From positions 62,001-126,000 of the forward strand of contig CP163498.1 of the NCBI GenBank assembly GCA_041071465.1: 64,000 nucleotides of DNA. Reading direction: 5' to 3'. Each line of letters starts with the position of its first letter. Within the stretch, counting starts at the first letter, position 1. This DNA comes from Pseudomonas putida. Lineage in GTDB: Bacteria; Pseudomonadota; Gammaproteobacteria; Pseudomonadales; Pseudomonadaceae. The notes below the pieces were generated by a model. The model did no database searches. It had not been told where the DNA came from and saw nothing but the letters and a program-made list of their open reading frames with translations. This document shows positions 34,386 to 42,923 of this stretch, in pieces. A program made the position numbers and the translations under genes.

Positions 34386-34955
34386 ATGAATACCTCACCT
34401 TCACTTCGCAGCACCCCCATCGGCCCCCTGCTAAAGCACTGGCGCCTGTTGAACCGGGTCAAACAGCTGCATGCCGCGCAGATGTTCGGGGTGTGCCAGT
34501 CGACCATTTCTCGCTGGGAGTCAGGCGCGCAGGACGCCGAGCCCGAGCAACGGGCGCGTATCGAAGCCTTGCTCAAAGCCAAGCTCAGCAGCGCCGCGGA
34601 TCACGCGTTGGCGCGCCTTGTGTCGGGCAGCTCGCAACCGGTGCACTTGGTGTGCGACCTTACCCACCGCCTGCTGGCCTGCTCGCCTTCCCGCGAAGCT
34701 GAGTTCAGTGTGCCCATCAGTGATTTGCTGGGTGTCTCGCTGTGGCCATTCGCGACAGAGGAAATCGCCAGCCAGGAACAGCGCTTGGCAGGCATCGGCT
34801 GGCACGACAACCAGGCCTCCCCGGCGCTGGAGTTCACTACTGGCACGAATGACTCGGCACTGGTGCCCATCCAACACAGCCTATGCCGTTGGACGCGGTT
34901 CACCCTGTCGGATGGCTCGACCGCCAGGCTGGTCGAAACCCTCGCGCATATTTAA
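34386..34955 (+). CDS. XRE-family HTH regulator with C-terminal sensory-like domain
   Basis: A 189-residue protein. An XRE-type HTH lies at about residues 12-65 (LLKHWRLLNRVKQLHAAQMFGVCQSTISRWESG). The remaining 120 residues (VHLVCDLTHRLLACSPSREAEF; LVPIQHSLCRWTRFTLSDGS) resemble a small PAS-like or ligand-sensing domain, but I do not recognise a named family. It starts 2 bases after the yejF stop, so it may be co-transcribed with the transporter and could regulate it or the following HD hydrolase. Confidence 0.8.
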   Translation: MNTSPSLRSTPIGPLLKHWRLLNRVKQLHAAQMFGVCQSTISRWESGAQDAEPEQRARIEALLKAKLSSAADHALARLVSGSSQPVHLVCDLTHRLLACSPSREAEFSVPISDLLGVSLWPFATEEIASQEQRLAGIGWHDNQASPALEFTTGTNDSALVPIQHSLCRWTRFTLSDGSTARLVETLAHI

Positions 34956-34990
34956 TGCGTGGACGCAGGACCAGGGCGAGCAGAAGATTT

Positions 34991-35011
34991 ACCTCTGCAC
35001 TAATCAGAGGT
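34991..35011 (+). promoter_or_regulatory. Hairpin overlapping the ribosome site of the HD hydrolase
   Basis: Perfect seven-base arms ACCTCTG and CAGAGGT surround CACTAAT. The right arm contains AGAGG (35006-35010), the apparent Shine-Dalgarno sequence of the ATG at 35020. Folding would mask it, which suggests translational control. Confidence 0.4.
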
Positions 35012-35019
35012 CTCGCACC

Positions 35020-35586
35020 ATGCCAAACCACAACCTTCATGGAAAACTGGACTTCCTGCGCCAGGCAGAAAAGCTCAAGAACGTAACCCGCAGTGCCCAC
35101 ACCTCGACAGGCCGGCGTGAAAGCACCGCCGAGCACAGTTGGCGGCTGGCGTTGCTGGCGCTGGTGTTCGAACAAGAACTGGGTGATGTCGATATCTGCA
35201 AGGTGCTCAAGCTATGCCTGGTCCATGACCTTGGGGAAGCGCTGAGTGGTGATGTACCTGCGCCGCAAGCGCATGCGGTTCCAGACAAAGGGACGAATGA
35301 GCGGCAGGACCTGGTTGCCATGACTTCAATGCTGGAACCCTCGATGCAGGACAGCATCGTTGGCTTGTTCGATGAGTACGAAGCGGCCAGTACGCCAGAG
35401 GCCAAAGTGGTCAAGGCCTTGGACAAAATCGAGACCCTGCTGCAACACACCCAAGGCGATAACCCGCCCGGTTTCGACTATGCGTTCAATCTTGAGTATG
35501 GCCGACGCTATACCGATGCCATACCGTTCCTGGCCTCGCTGAGGCGAGTAATCGATGAGGAAACACGCAAACGCCTGAATAGCTGA
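35020..35586 (+). CDS. HD-domain hydrolase, probable 5'-deoxynucleotidase (YfbR/HDDC2-like)
   Basis: A 188-residue HD phosphohydrolase. Metal-binding residues are seen in STAEHSWRLALLALV (first histidine), LCLVHDLGEALSGDV (HD pair plus glutamate) and KALDKIETLLQH (last aspartate). The order H..HD..D and the size match the HDDC2/YfbR group, which removes phosphate from deoxynucleoside monophosphates. I start at MPNHNLHGKLDFL (35020); the longer frame overlaps the regulator gene. Physiological substrate not known. Confidence 0.82.
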   Translation: MPNHNLHGKLDFLRQAEKLKNVTRSAHTSTGRRESTAEHSWRLALLALVFEQELGDVDICKVLKLCLVHDLGEALSGDVPAPQAHAVPDKGTNERQDLVAMTSMLEPSMQDSIVGLFDEYEAASTPEAKVVKALDKIETLLQHTQGDNPPGFDYAFNLEYGRRYTDAIPFLASLRRVIDEETRKRLNS

Positions 35587-35637
35587 CGTGTTGGCGGGGC
35601 CGGACTTAAGGCGCGTCACTGGCTGAGCCCCAATTGT

Positions 35638-35648
35638 CAGAAATTCTG
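35638..35648. promoter_or_regulatory. Short palindrome upstream of the kinase-aminotransferase gene
   Basis: CAGAA-A-TTCTG, embedded in ATTGTCAGAAATTCTGAAAA, lies 80 bases before the ATG at 35728 in a 141-base gap. It could be an operator half of the promoter region, but no partner regulator is obvious. Confidence 0.25.
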
Positions 35649-35727
35649 AAAACAATCGTCTTCCATCGTCAGCCGAATCGGGCATAAATTCTCCACCGTC
35701 AACCCCCAGCAGCAACGGTAGAGCCTA

Positions 35728-38658
35728 ATGTCCAGCCCACAGCACCCGCCCGCCTCCCCTGCCCTGGCCACGCTGATCCAGCGTTCTGGCCTGCCCAGCC
35801 CTTCGCTCAGCGAAACCCAGGCACACGCCGTGCTACAGAAGCACTATGGCATTGCCGGCAACCTGACCGCGCTAGGCAGCCAGCAAGACCTGAATTTCCG
35901 CGTGACCACGCCACAAGGCGGCTTTGTACTCAAGGCTTGCCATGGCAGCTACGCGCAACTGGAGCTGGAGGCGCAGCACGCCGCCCTGGCCTTCCTGCGC
36001 AATCAGGGCTTGCCGGTGCCGGCCGTACGCCCAGCCCTCGATGACCAGGGGTTGCTGACACTGGACTTGGACGGGCAACCACTGCGCATACGCCTGCTCG
36101 AGTACATCGAAGGTCAGCCGCTGACCCGCCTCAAGCACATGGCGCCACGTCTGATGGCTGAACTGGGCGGGCTTTGCGCGAAGCTGGACAAGGCCTTGGT
36201 CGACTTCGACCACCCCGGCCTTGCACGCACACTGCAATGGGACCCGCAACATGCCCAGGCGCTGATCCAGCACCTGTTGCCCGTGCTGCAGAATACCGAG
36301 CAACGCGCCCGCATCGAACAGGCTACCCAGCTGGCAGCCGAGCATCTGGCGCCCCTGGTCAATCAACTGCCAAGCCAGGCCGTGCACCTGGACATCACCG
36401 ACGACAACACCGTGTGGGCCCGCGATGGCGAACGCCAGTGGCAGTTGCAAGGGGTGATCGACTTCGGCGACCTGCTGCACACCTGGCGCATCGCCGACCT
36501 GTCGGTGACTTGCGCGGCGCTGCTGCACCACGCCGGAGGCGACCCGCTGCGGATCCTGCCGGCAATCAGTGCCTACCAGGCGCTCAACCCACTGACCGAA
36601 GCCGAAGTACGTGCCCTCTGGCCACTGGTGCTCAATCGCGCCGCAGTGCTGGTGCTGAGCAGCGCGCAACAACTTGCCGTGGACCCGGGCAACCAATACA
36701 CCCGCGACAACGTCGCCCATGAATGGGAAATCTTCGACACCGCCACCGCTGTGCCTTTCGCGCTGATGGAAGCCGCTATCCTGCAGGCTGCGGGCCTGCA
36801 ACCCAAGGCGCCGGACTTGAGCGGTTGCGCCCCCTTGCTCCCCGAACTGGCCGGGCAGGCTGTAACACGGGTAGACCTGGGGGTGCTCAGCACATATTGC
36901 GAGGCCGGAAACTGGGAGCAACCCGGTTTCGACCAGCACCTGCTGACGTTGCAGGCCGCTCCGGCCTGCAGCCTGCACGGGCAATATCGCCTTTCGCAAA
37001 CCCATATTGATCGCCCTGAAGAGCCCGCCACCTGCGCCCTCGGCGTTGAGCTGCACGTGGCCAACGGCTCCCAGGTGCAGGCGCCGGAAACCGGCATCTG
37101 GCAGCGCCATGGCGACGGCCGTGGCTGCCTGCGCACCACGCACTGGGCTTTGTGGCTGCAGGGCCTGGAGGACGCTCCGGCAGACGGCCAGGCCGTAGAA
37201 AAAGGCCAGTCCCTGGGCCGCAGTTGTGGCTTCCTCAGCGTGCAATTGTGCCTGGACAACGGCGTCCAGCCGTCGTTCTTCGCCACACCGTCCCAAGCTA
37301 CTGCCTGGCTGGCCCTGTGCCCGTCGCCAGCCGCGCTGCTAGGCTTCGATTGCGATGCCGGTCCGCTGCCCGACCCACAAGCACTATTGGCCCGCCGCGA
37401 TGCCAGCTTCGCCCGCTCGCAGAAGCACTACTACGCGCAACCTCCACACATCGAGCGCGGCTGGCGCAACTACTTGATCGACATGCAGGGCCGCTCGTAC
37501 CTGGACATGCTCAACAATGTCGCGGTACTGGGCCACGGCCACCCGCGCATGGCCGCCGAGTCGGCGCGGCAGTGGTCGCTGCTGAACACCAACTCACGCT
37601 TCCACTACGCGGCGATCACCGAATTCTCCGAACGCCTGCTGGACCTGGCCCCCGACGGTTTCGACAGGGTCTTCATGGTCAACAGCGGCACCGAAGCCAA
37701 CGACCTGGCGATTCGCCTGGCCTGGGCCTACAGCGGCGGGCGTGACCTGCTCAGCGTACTGGAGGCCTACCACGGCTGGTCGGTGGCCACCGATGCCATT
37801 TCCACCTCCATCGCCGACAACCCGCAAGCCCTGGAAACCCGCCCGGACTGGGTACACCCGGTCGAGGCGCCGAACACGTTCCGGGGGCGTTTCCGCGGTG
37901 CCGACAGCGCCGCCGACTACCTGCAGGACGTCGACGCCAAGCTGGCTGCCCTGGACGCCCGAGGCCGCCAGTTGGCGGGTATCATCTGCGAACCGGTGTA
38001 CGGCAATGCCGGCGGCATCTCGTTGCCCGCAGGCTACCTGCGCGACGCCTATGCCAAGGTCCGCGCCCGAGGTGGCGTGTGCATCGCCGACGAAGTGCAG
38101 GTGGGCTATGGCCGCCTGGGCGAGTACTTCTGGGGGTTCGAAGAACAAGGCGTGGTGCCCGACATCATTACCATGGCCAAGGGCATGGGCAACGGCCAGC
38201 CGCTGGGCGTGGTCATCACCCGCCGTGAAATCGCCGAGGCGCTGGAGGCCGAGGGTTACTTCTTCTCCTCGGCCGGTGGCAGCCCGGTCAGCTGCCGCAT
38301 AGGCATGGCGGTACTGGACGTGATGCAGGAGGAAGGCCTGTGGGACAACGCCCGCGACACCGGGCGCTACTTCAAGGCCCGTCTGCAGGCCCTGGTCGAC
38401 AAGTACCCGCTGGCCGGCGCGGCACATGGCTCGGGTTTCTACCTGGGACTGGAGCTGGTGCGCGACCGCGCAACCCTGGAACCGGCCACCGAAGAAACCA
38501 TGACGCTGTGCAATCGGCTGCGTGACCTTGGCATCTTCATGCAACCGACCGGCGACTACCTGAACATTCTCAAGATCAAGCCACCGATGTGCACCAGCCG
38601 AGCGAGTGTGGACTACTTTGTCGACTGCATCGACAGGGTGCTGGGCGAAGGGCTGTAA
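35728..38658 (+). CDS. Fused APH-type kinase and class III aminotransferase (possible phospho-lyase)
   Basis: A 976-residue two-enzyme protein. Residues ~50-340 form an aminoglycoside-phosphotransferase/homoserine-kinase-like fold with the catalytic HLDITDDNTVW (near 221) and VIDFGDLLHTW (near 245). Residues ~380-535 are a linker region I cannot assign with confidence; the DNGVQ...QP pieces recall a degenerate M23-like fold. Residues ~545-976 form a class III PLP aminotransferase with MVNSGTEANDLAIRLAW, CIADEVQVGYGRLG and the PLP lysine K818 in MAKGMGNGQPLG. Human relatives of the two halves are hydroxylysine kinase and the AGXT2L phospho-lyases, so a kinase that phosphorylates an amino alcohol followed by phospho-elimination is plausible. 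This is inference. Confidence 0.85.
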   Translation: MSSPQHPPASPALATLIQRSGLPSPSLSETQAHAVLQKHYGIAGNLTALGSQQDLNFRVTTPQGGFVLKACHGSYAQLELEAQHAALAFLRNQGLPVPAVRPALDDQGLLTLDLDGQPLRIRLLEYIEGQPLTRLKHMAPRLMAELGGLCAKLDKALVDFDHPGLARTLQWDPQHAQALIQHLLPVLQNTEQRARIEQATQLAAEHLAPLVNQLPSQAVHLDITDDNTVWARDGERQWQLQGVIDFGDLLHTWRIADLSVTCAALLHHAGGDPLRILPAISAYQALNPLTEAEVRALWPLVLNRAAVLVLSSAQQLAVDPGNQYTRDNVAHEWEIFDTATAVPFALMEAAILQAAGLQPKAPDLSGCAPLLPELAGQAVTRVDLGVLSTYCEAGNWEQPGFDQHLLTLQAAPACSLHGQYRLSQTHIDRPEEPATCALGVELHVANGSQVQAPETGIWQRHGDGRGCLRTTHWALWLQGLEDAPADGQAVEKGQSLGRSCGFLSVQLCLDNGVQPSFFATPSQATAWLALCPSPAALLGFDCDAGPLPDPQALLARRDASFARSQKHYYAQPPHIERGWRNYLIDMQGRSYLDMLNNVAVLGHGHPRMAAESARQWSLLNTNSRFHYAAITEFSERLLDLAPDGFDRVFMVNSGTEANDLAIRLAWAYSGGRDLLSVLEAYHGWSVATDAISTSIADNPQALETRPDWVHPVEAPNTFRGRFRGADSAADYLQDVDAKLAALDARGRQLAGIICEPVYGNAGGISLPAGYLRDAYAKVRARGGVCIADEVQVGYGRLGEYFWGFEEQGVVPDIITMAKGMGNGQPLGVVITRREIAEALEAEGYFFSSAGGSPVSCRIGMAVLDVMQEEGLWDNARDTGRYFKARLQALVDKYPLAGAAHGSGFYLGLELVRDRATLEPATEETMTLCNRLRDLGIFMQPTGDYLNILKIKPPMCTSRASVDYFVDCIDRVLGEGL

Positions 38659-38661
38659 GTA

Positions 38662-39921
38662 TCAAGGCGTGGACCGAATCGCCGCGGCCCACGCCTGCAA
38701 CGCCTCAGTTGCTGCAATGGCAATCTGCTCATCAGTACGCCCACTGAACTGCCGCTCGATCGCATCGGCGGCAATCAGCCCGGCAATGGCAGGCTTGCCC
38801 ACGGCATCGGTCAGGTCAAGCCATTCGCCCCAGCTGGCAGGTACGTCGTACCAGCGCAGGTAGCCGGAGGGTGAGCATGGCCACCAGCGCTCTTCGAACT
38901 GCAAAATCACCTTTTCCAGCATGCCCATCCCCAGATGAGCCAGCGCTTGTCGCTGAGTTACAGGTAGCGCGGGAATGAAATGCAACGCTTTCAATACCCC
39001 TACAGGGACTGTGCAAATGCAGAAATCGCATACCTCATCGTTCACCTTGACGCGCGCGCTCGACCAGTCTATCTGCGTGACCGGCGTGTTCAGACGGATA
39101 TCCAGATCCTTCGCCAGCAAGTCGACAAGCTCGCTGTAACCACCTGGCAGCATCCAATCGCCATGCCCGACACCCTCCTCGTCCAGGGCACTGACCGACA
39201 GTTGCTCCACGGGCAAACATGCTTCCAGTACAAGGTTGGCGTCGATGGCGAACTGAGCGGCGCGCGCGTGCACAGGGTCGAGTGTGGCCATGTAGCGGTT
39301 GATCGCCTCAGACAAAGGCAGTCGCCGGTCAAGCTGCTGGGTCAAGGCGTCCCAGGCCGCGTCGACATCCGGCAACTCTCCACCGCTTGCTGCTGCAAGC
39401 GGGAAACTGAAGTCGGTCTCGACACAAGCCAACCCATGTTGCTGCGCAACGGCGGCCAATGGATTCTCGGCGAAATGCTGAAGCCATGCCGCACCTTCAT
39501 CCGCTTTCACGCCGCCCAACTCGACCGTGTGCGTGCGCCCACCTGTTCGCCCACGTGCCTCCAGCACCGTGCAATCGATACCCCACGCCCGCAAGCGTTG
39601 CGCGGCGGCCAGGCCTGCACAGCCCGCACCAATCACGATCACCTTGCGCGCGCCGGCCCTCAAGGCTGCCTCGGCGGCACGCAGCCCATCATCCCAAGCG
39701 CCATGTGTCATCGCCGGCGCAGTGGCGTTACAGGCTTCTCCGGCAATGACCAAGCGCTCGTTCAGCACTTGGCCCAAGGCACTCCGATGCTGCGGCGTCC
39801 CCCCAGGCAACAGGGCACTGTAGGCACCGAGGCTGAACGGGTCTGTACTCCAGTGAGTGACATGCCAAGCGGTTGGTCTGTGCACGCGCTTCTCCATGAG
39901 GGGACTGTCCTGAATGTGCAT
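38662..39921 (-). CDS. Flavin amine oxidase with circularly permuted domain order
   Basis: A 419-residue FAD amine oxidase whose parts are in an unusual order. Residues 15-85 hold what is normally the C-terminus of the family: WHVTHWSTDPFSLGAYS followed by RLVIAGEACNATAPAMTHGA. The normal N-terminal Rossmann motif follows: KVIVIGAGCAGLAAAQRL (about 93-110) and EARGRTGGRTH. The substrate domain comes last, with the conserved lysine region in GMGMLEKVILQFEERWW, and the protein ends at ALQAWAAAIRSTP, where the WHVTHW strand would usually follow. Every element occurs once, so it looks permuted and not duplicated. No good ribosome site precedes the ATG at 39921 or 39897. Polyamine-related substrate is suggested by the neighbouring spdH. 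Confidence 0.85.
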   Translation of the reverse strand: MHIQDSPLMEKRVHRPTAWHVTHWSTDPFSLGAYSALLPGGTPQHRSALGQVLNERLVIAGEACNATAPAMTHGAWDDGLRAAEAALRAGARKVIVIGAGCAGLAAAQRLRAWGIDCTVLEARGRTGGRTHTVELGGVKADEGAAWLQHFAENPLAAVAQQHGLACVETDFSFPLAAASGGELPDVDAAWDALTQQLDRRLPLSEAINRYMATLDPVHARAAQFAIDANLVLEACLPVEQLSVSALDEEGVGHGDWMLPGGYSELVDLLAKDLDIRLNTPVTQIDWSSARVKVNDEVCDFCICTVPVGVLKALHFIPALPVTQRQALAHLGMGMLEKVILQFEERWWPCSPSGYLRWYDVPASWGEWLDLTDAVGKPAIAGLIAADAIERQFSGRTDEQIAIAATEALQAWAAAIRSTP

Positions 39922-39948
39922 TAATGTTCATAATTTCTAGCAATAAAA

Positions 39949-39958
39949 GATGATCATC
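39949..39958. promoter_or_regulatory. Palindrome in the amine oxidase-LysR divergent gap
   Basis: GATGATCATC is a perfect 10-base palindrome in the 53-base gap between the divergent amine oxidase and LysR genes. The gap is AT-rich compared with its surroundings. It is a candidate site for the adjacent LysR regulator. Confidence 0.3.
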
Positions 39959-39974
39959 ATCAGGTTTACTGACA

Positions 39975-40880
39975 ATGGCCTTTAGCAGCGACTCCCTGGC
40001 AATATTCCTCGCGGTGCTGGATGCCGGCTCGTTCTCCGCCGCCGCCCGCAAATTGGGCCGTGTACCTTCGGCCGTGAGCATGGCGATCGCCCAGCTGGAA
40101 GCGGAGCTGGACCTGCCATTGTTCGACCGCGCCACACGCAAAGCCTTACCCACCAGTGCCGCCCTGGCACTGGAACCCCAAGCCAGGCAGGTGATCTGCC
40201 AACTCAACCTGCTCGACGCCCAAGCCCTGCAATTGCACAAGGGCCTGGAAAAACGCCTGACCATCGCCATGGCGCCCGAGTTGCAGACCGGCCGCTGGAG
40301 CCAGCCGCTGGAAGTCCTCGCCCAGGAATTCCCCAGCCTGGAAATCGAAGTGCGCTCCGCCACCCAGACCGAAGCCATTCGCCTGCTGCATGACGGCAGT
40401 GTGCAGTTGGCGCTGGTGTTCGAACGGCCCGGCATCGACGAGCGCGAGTCATTCCTCGAAGCCGGCAGCCAATTGCTGGTGGCCGTCGCCTCACCGCGCC
40501 ATCCTGCCGGGCAAAACAGCGGTACGCCTCTGCCTGAAGAGGCCTTCGCCGAACAACGGCAGATCATCGTGGCCTCGGGCAAGGCCACCGGGTCAGACCC
40601 GCGCATGGTGCTGTCGCGGCGCATCTGGCTGACCGACAGCTACCTGGCCACGCTGGACCTGGTGCAGTCAGGGCTGGGCTGGGCCTACCTGCCGCAGCCA
40701 CTGGTTGAACCGCTGATCGCTTCGGGCGCACTGGCCGAGGTACGCTTTGACAACATGGCCAGCCGCCTGCGCTTGTGGGTGGACATCATCTGGATAAAGT
40801 CGCGGCCGTTGGGCCTGGGCGCCAGGCGTTACCTGGACGTCATGCGCCAATGCTTTGAAACAGAATCCCCAAGGTCCTGA
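39975..40880 (+). CDS. LysR-family transcriptional regulator
   Basis: A 301-residue regulator. The N-terminal winged HTH is clear (FLAVLDAGSFSAAARKLGRVPSAVSMAIAQLE read across residues 11-43), followed by LFDRATRKALPT. The C-terminal part is the usual two-lobed effector-binding fold. It is divergent from the amine oxidase and 55 bases upstream of spdH in the same direction, so either or both are likely targets. Its effector could be a polyamine, but nothing in the sequence proves this. Confidence 0.92.
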   Translation: MAFSSDSLAIFLAVLDAGSFSAAARKLGRVPSAVSMAIAQLEAELDLPLFDRATRKALPTSAALALEPQARQVICQLNLLDAQALQLHKGLEKRLTIAMAPELQTGRWSQPLEVLAQEFPSLEIEVRSATQTEAIRLLHDGSVQLALVFERPGIDERESFLEAGSQLLVAVASPRHPAGQNSGTPLPEEAFAEQRQIIVASGKATGSDPRMVLSRRIWLTDSYLATLDLVQSGLGWAYLPQPLVEPLIASGALAEVRFDNMASRLRLWVDIIWIKSRPLGLGARRYLDVMRQCFETESPRS

Positions 40881-40935
40881 GCCATACCCAACTACGCTTC
40901 GAGCAAACCAAAGGTTACCCAGTAAGGACACTGAC

Positions 40936-42801
40936 ATGACCATCACTCGACGCGACTTCCTCAATGGCGTAGCCCTCACCATCGGTGCCGGGCTCACCCC
41001 ATTGCAAATACTCCAGGCCGCGCCTTCCGGCCGCTACTACCCGCCCGCCCTCACCGGGCTGCGCGGCAGCCACCCCGGTGCATTCGAAGTTGCGCACCAG
41101 ATGGGCTGGGAAAAGAAAGTATTCGACACCAGCAGCCTGAAGATTGAGGAGCAGTACGATCTGGTGGTGGTCGGCGCGGGCATCAGCGGCTTGTCCGCAG
41201 CCTGGTTCTATCGGCAGCAGCACCCAACCGCGCGCGTGCTGATCATCGAGAACCACGACGACTTCGGCGGCCATGCCAAGCGCAACGAATTCCAGGCGGG
41301 AAGCCAGATGATCCTTGGCTACGGCGGCAGCGAAGCCTTCCAGTCGCCCAAGCACCTTTACAGCGCTACGGTGAACGGCCTGCTCAAACGACTGAACGTG
41401 GACATGGACCGCTTCCAGACCGCCTTCGACCGCAACTTTTACCCCAACCTCAGCTTGTCTCGTGGCGTATTCTTCGACAAGGCCGGCTTCGGCGAAGCGA
41501 AGCTGGTCAGTGGCGATCCGACGCCCATGGTCGCCGACGACATTGCCCCGGACAAACTCAACGCGCGCAGCTGGCGTGCGTTCATTGGCGACTTCCCACT
41601 GCCCGAGGCCGACCGCCAGGCATTGATCGATCTGCACGAAGCACCCAGAGACTACCTGGCGGGCAAAACCCTGGAACAGAAAGAGGCCTATCTGGCCAAG
41701 ACCAGCTATCAGGACTTCCTGCGCAAAGACGTCGGCCTGAGCGAAGCGGCAGCGCGCTACTTCCTCAGCCGCACCAACGACTTTTCCGCGCTGAGCATCG
41801 ATGCCGTGGCCGCCGCCGACGCCTATGGCGTGGGCTTCCCCGGCTTTGCCGCCATGGGCCTTGCGCCGGTCAGCGAAGCGCTGAAAGCAGAAATGGAAGA
41901 GCCCTACATCTATCACTTCCCCGACGGCAACGCCTCGCTGGCACGGCTACTGGTGCGTAGCCTGATCCCCGCTGTAGCACCCGGCAACGACATGAACGAC
42001 ATTGTCCTGGCGCCCTTCGATTACGCCAGGCTGGACGTGGCACAAAGCCCGGTACGCCTGCGCCTGAACAGCACCGCAGTCAGCGTCGGCAACCGCAACG
42101 GTGGCGTCGACATCGGCTACAGCCGGGCCGGCCAGCTGCACCGTGTACACGGCAAGCACTGCATACTGGCCTGCTACAACATGATGATCCCCTACCTGCT
42201 GCGCGACCTCACCGCCGAGCAGGCCCACGCCTTGGCGCAGAACGTGAAGTTCCCGCTGGTGTACACCAAAGTGGTGATTCGCAATTGGCACAGCTTTATG
42301 AAATTGGGTGTGCACGAAATCTACGCACCGAACCAGCCCTACAGCCGCGTCAAGCTGGATTATCCGGTGGACATCGGCGGCTACAGCCATCCACGCGACC
42401 CCGACCAGCCCATAGGCTTGCACATGGTCTACGTACCGACCACGCCCAACGCGGGCATGGATGCTCGCAGCCAGGCCCGCGTCGGCCGCAGCAAGTTGTA
42501 CGCCATGAACTTCGAGCAGATGGAGGCCATGGTGCGAGACCAGCTACAGGCCATGCTAGGGCCGGCCGGCTTTGACTATCACAAGGATGTTCAGGCCATT
42601 ACCATCAACCGTTGGCCACACGGTTACTCGTACTTCGCCAACAGCCTGTTCGATGACGAAGAAGAGAGTGAAAAGCTGATGAACCTCGCCCGCCAGAAGG
42701 TCGGCAATGTGGCCATAGCCAACTCTGATGCGGCCTGGGAGGCCTATGCGCATGCGGCTATTGATGAAGCGTCACGTGCGGTGAACGAGTTGTTCGCGTA
42801 G
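40936..42801 (+). CDS. spdH: Tat-exported FAD/NAD(P)-binding protein, spermidine dehydrogenase-like
   Basis: A 621-residue flavoprotein with an N-terminal twin-arginine signal (TRRDFLNGVALTIGAG), so it probably acts in the periplasm. The Rossmann motif DLVVVGAGISGLSAAWF is near residue 75, with NHDDFGGHAKRNEF following. Length and layout fit SpdH, the spermidine dehydrogenase of P. aeruginosa. I start at the ATG at 40936, with AAGGA upstream; the longer frame from 40855 would overlap the LysR gene. It may be co-transcribed with that regulator. Convergent with kdpE. Confidence 0.85.
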   Translation: MTITRRDFLNGVALTIGAGLTPLQILQAAPSGRYYPPALTGLRGSHPGAFEVAHQMGWEKKVFDTSSLKIEEQYDLVVVGAGISGLSAAWFYRQQHPTARVLIIENHDDFGGHAKRNEFQAGSQMILGYGGSEAFQSPKHLYSATVNGLLKRLNVDMDRFQTAFDRNFYPNLSLSRGVFFDKAGFGEAKLVSGDPTPMVADDIAPDKLNARSWRAFIGDFPLPEADRQALIDLHEAPRDYLAGKTLEQKEAYLAKTSYQDFLRKDVGLSEAAARYFLSRTNDFSALSIDAVAAADAYGVGFPGFAAMGLAPVSEALKAEMEEPYIYHFPDGNASLARLLVRSLIPAVAPGNDMNDIVLAPFDYARLDVAQSPVRLRLNSTAVSVGNRNGGVDIGYSRAGQLHRVHGKHCILACYNMMIPYLLRDLTAEQAHALAQNVKFPLVYTKVVIRNWHSFMKLGVHEIYAPNQPYSRVKLDYPVDIGGYSHPRDPDQPIGLHMVYVPTTPNAGMDARSQARVGRSKLYAMNFEQMEAMVRDQLQAMLGPAGFDYHKDVQAITINRWPHGYSYFANSLFDDEEESEKLMNLARQKVGNVAIANSDAAWEAYAHAAIDEASRAVNELFA

Positions 42802-42923
42802 CGCCTGCCAGGGGTTGCCTCGTGCTAAAGCGAAATATCCTACAACTCGTTAGGAAGCCGATGCTCCTTGGCCCTGGAGTCGAGAACAGCGCCCTGAATT
42901 GGCACTGTCCGTATAATTTCGGT

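Noticed and set aside
38662..39921. Amine oxidase as a pseudogene or chimeric fragment
   Set aside because: The frame is uninterrupted and contains every conserved element once, so permutation explains it better than decay.
42802..42923. Terminator between spdH and kdpE
   Set aside because: No convincing stem followed by a T-run was found in the convergent gap.
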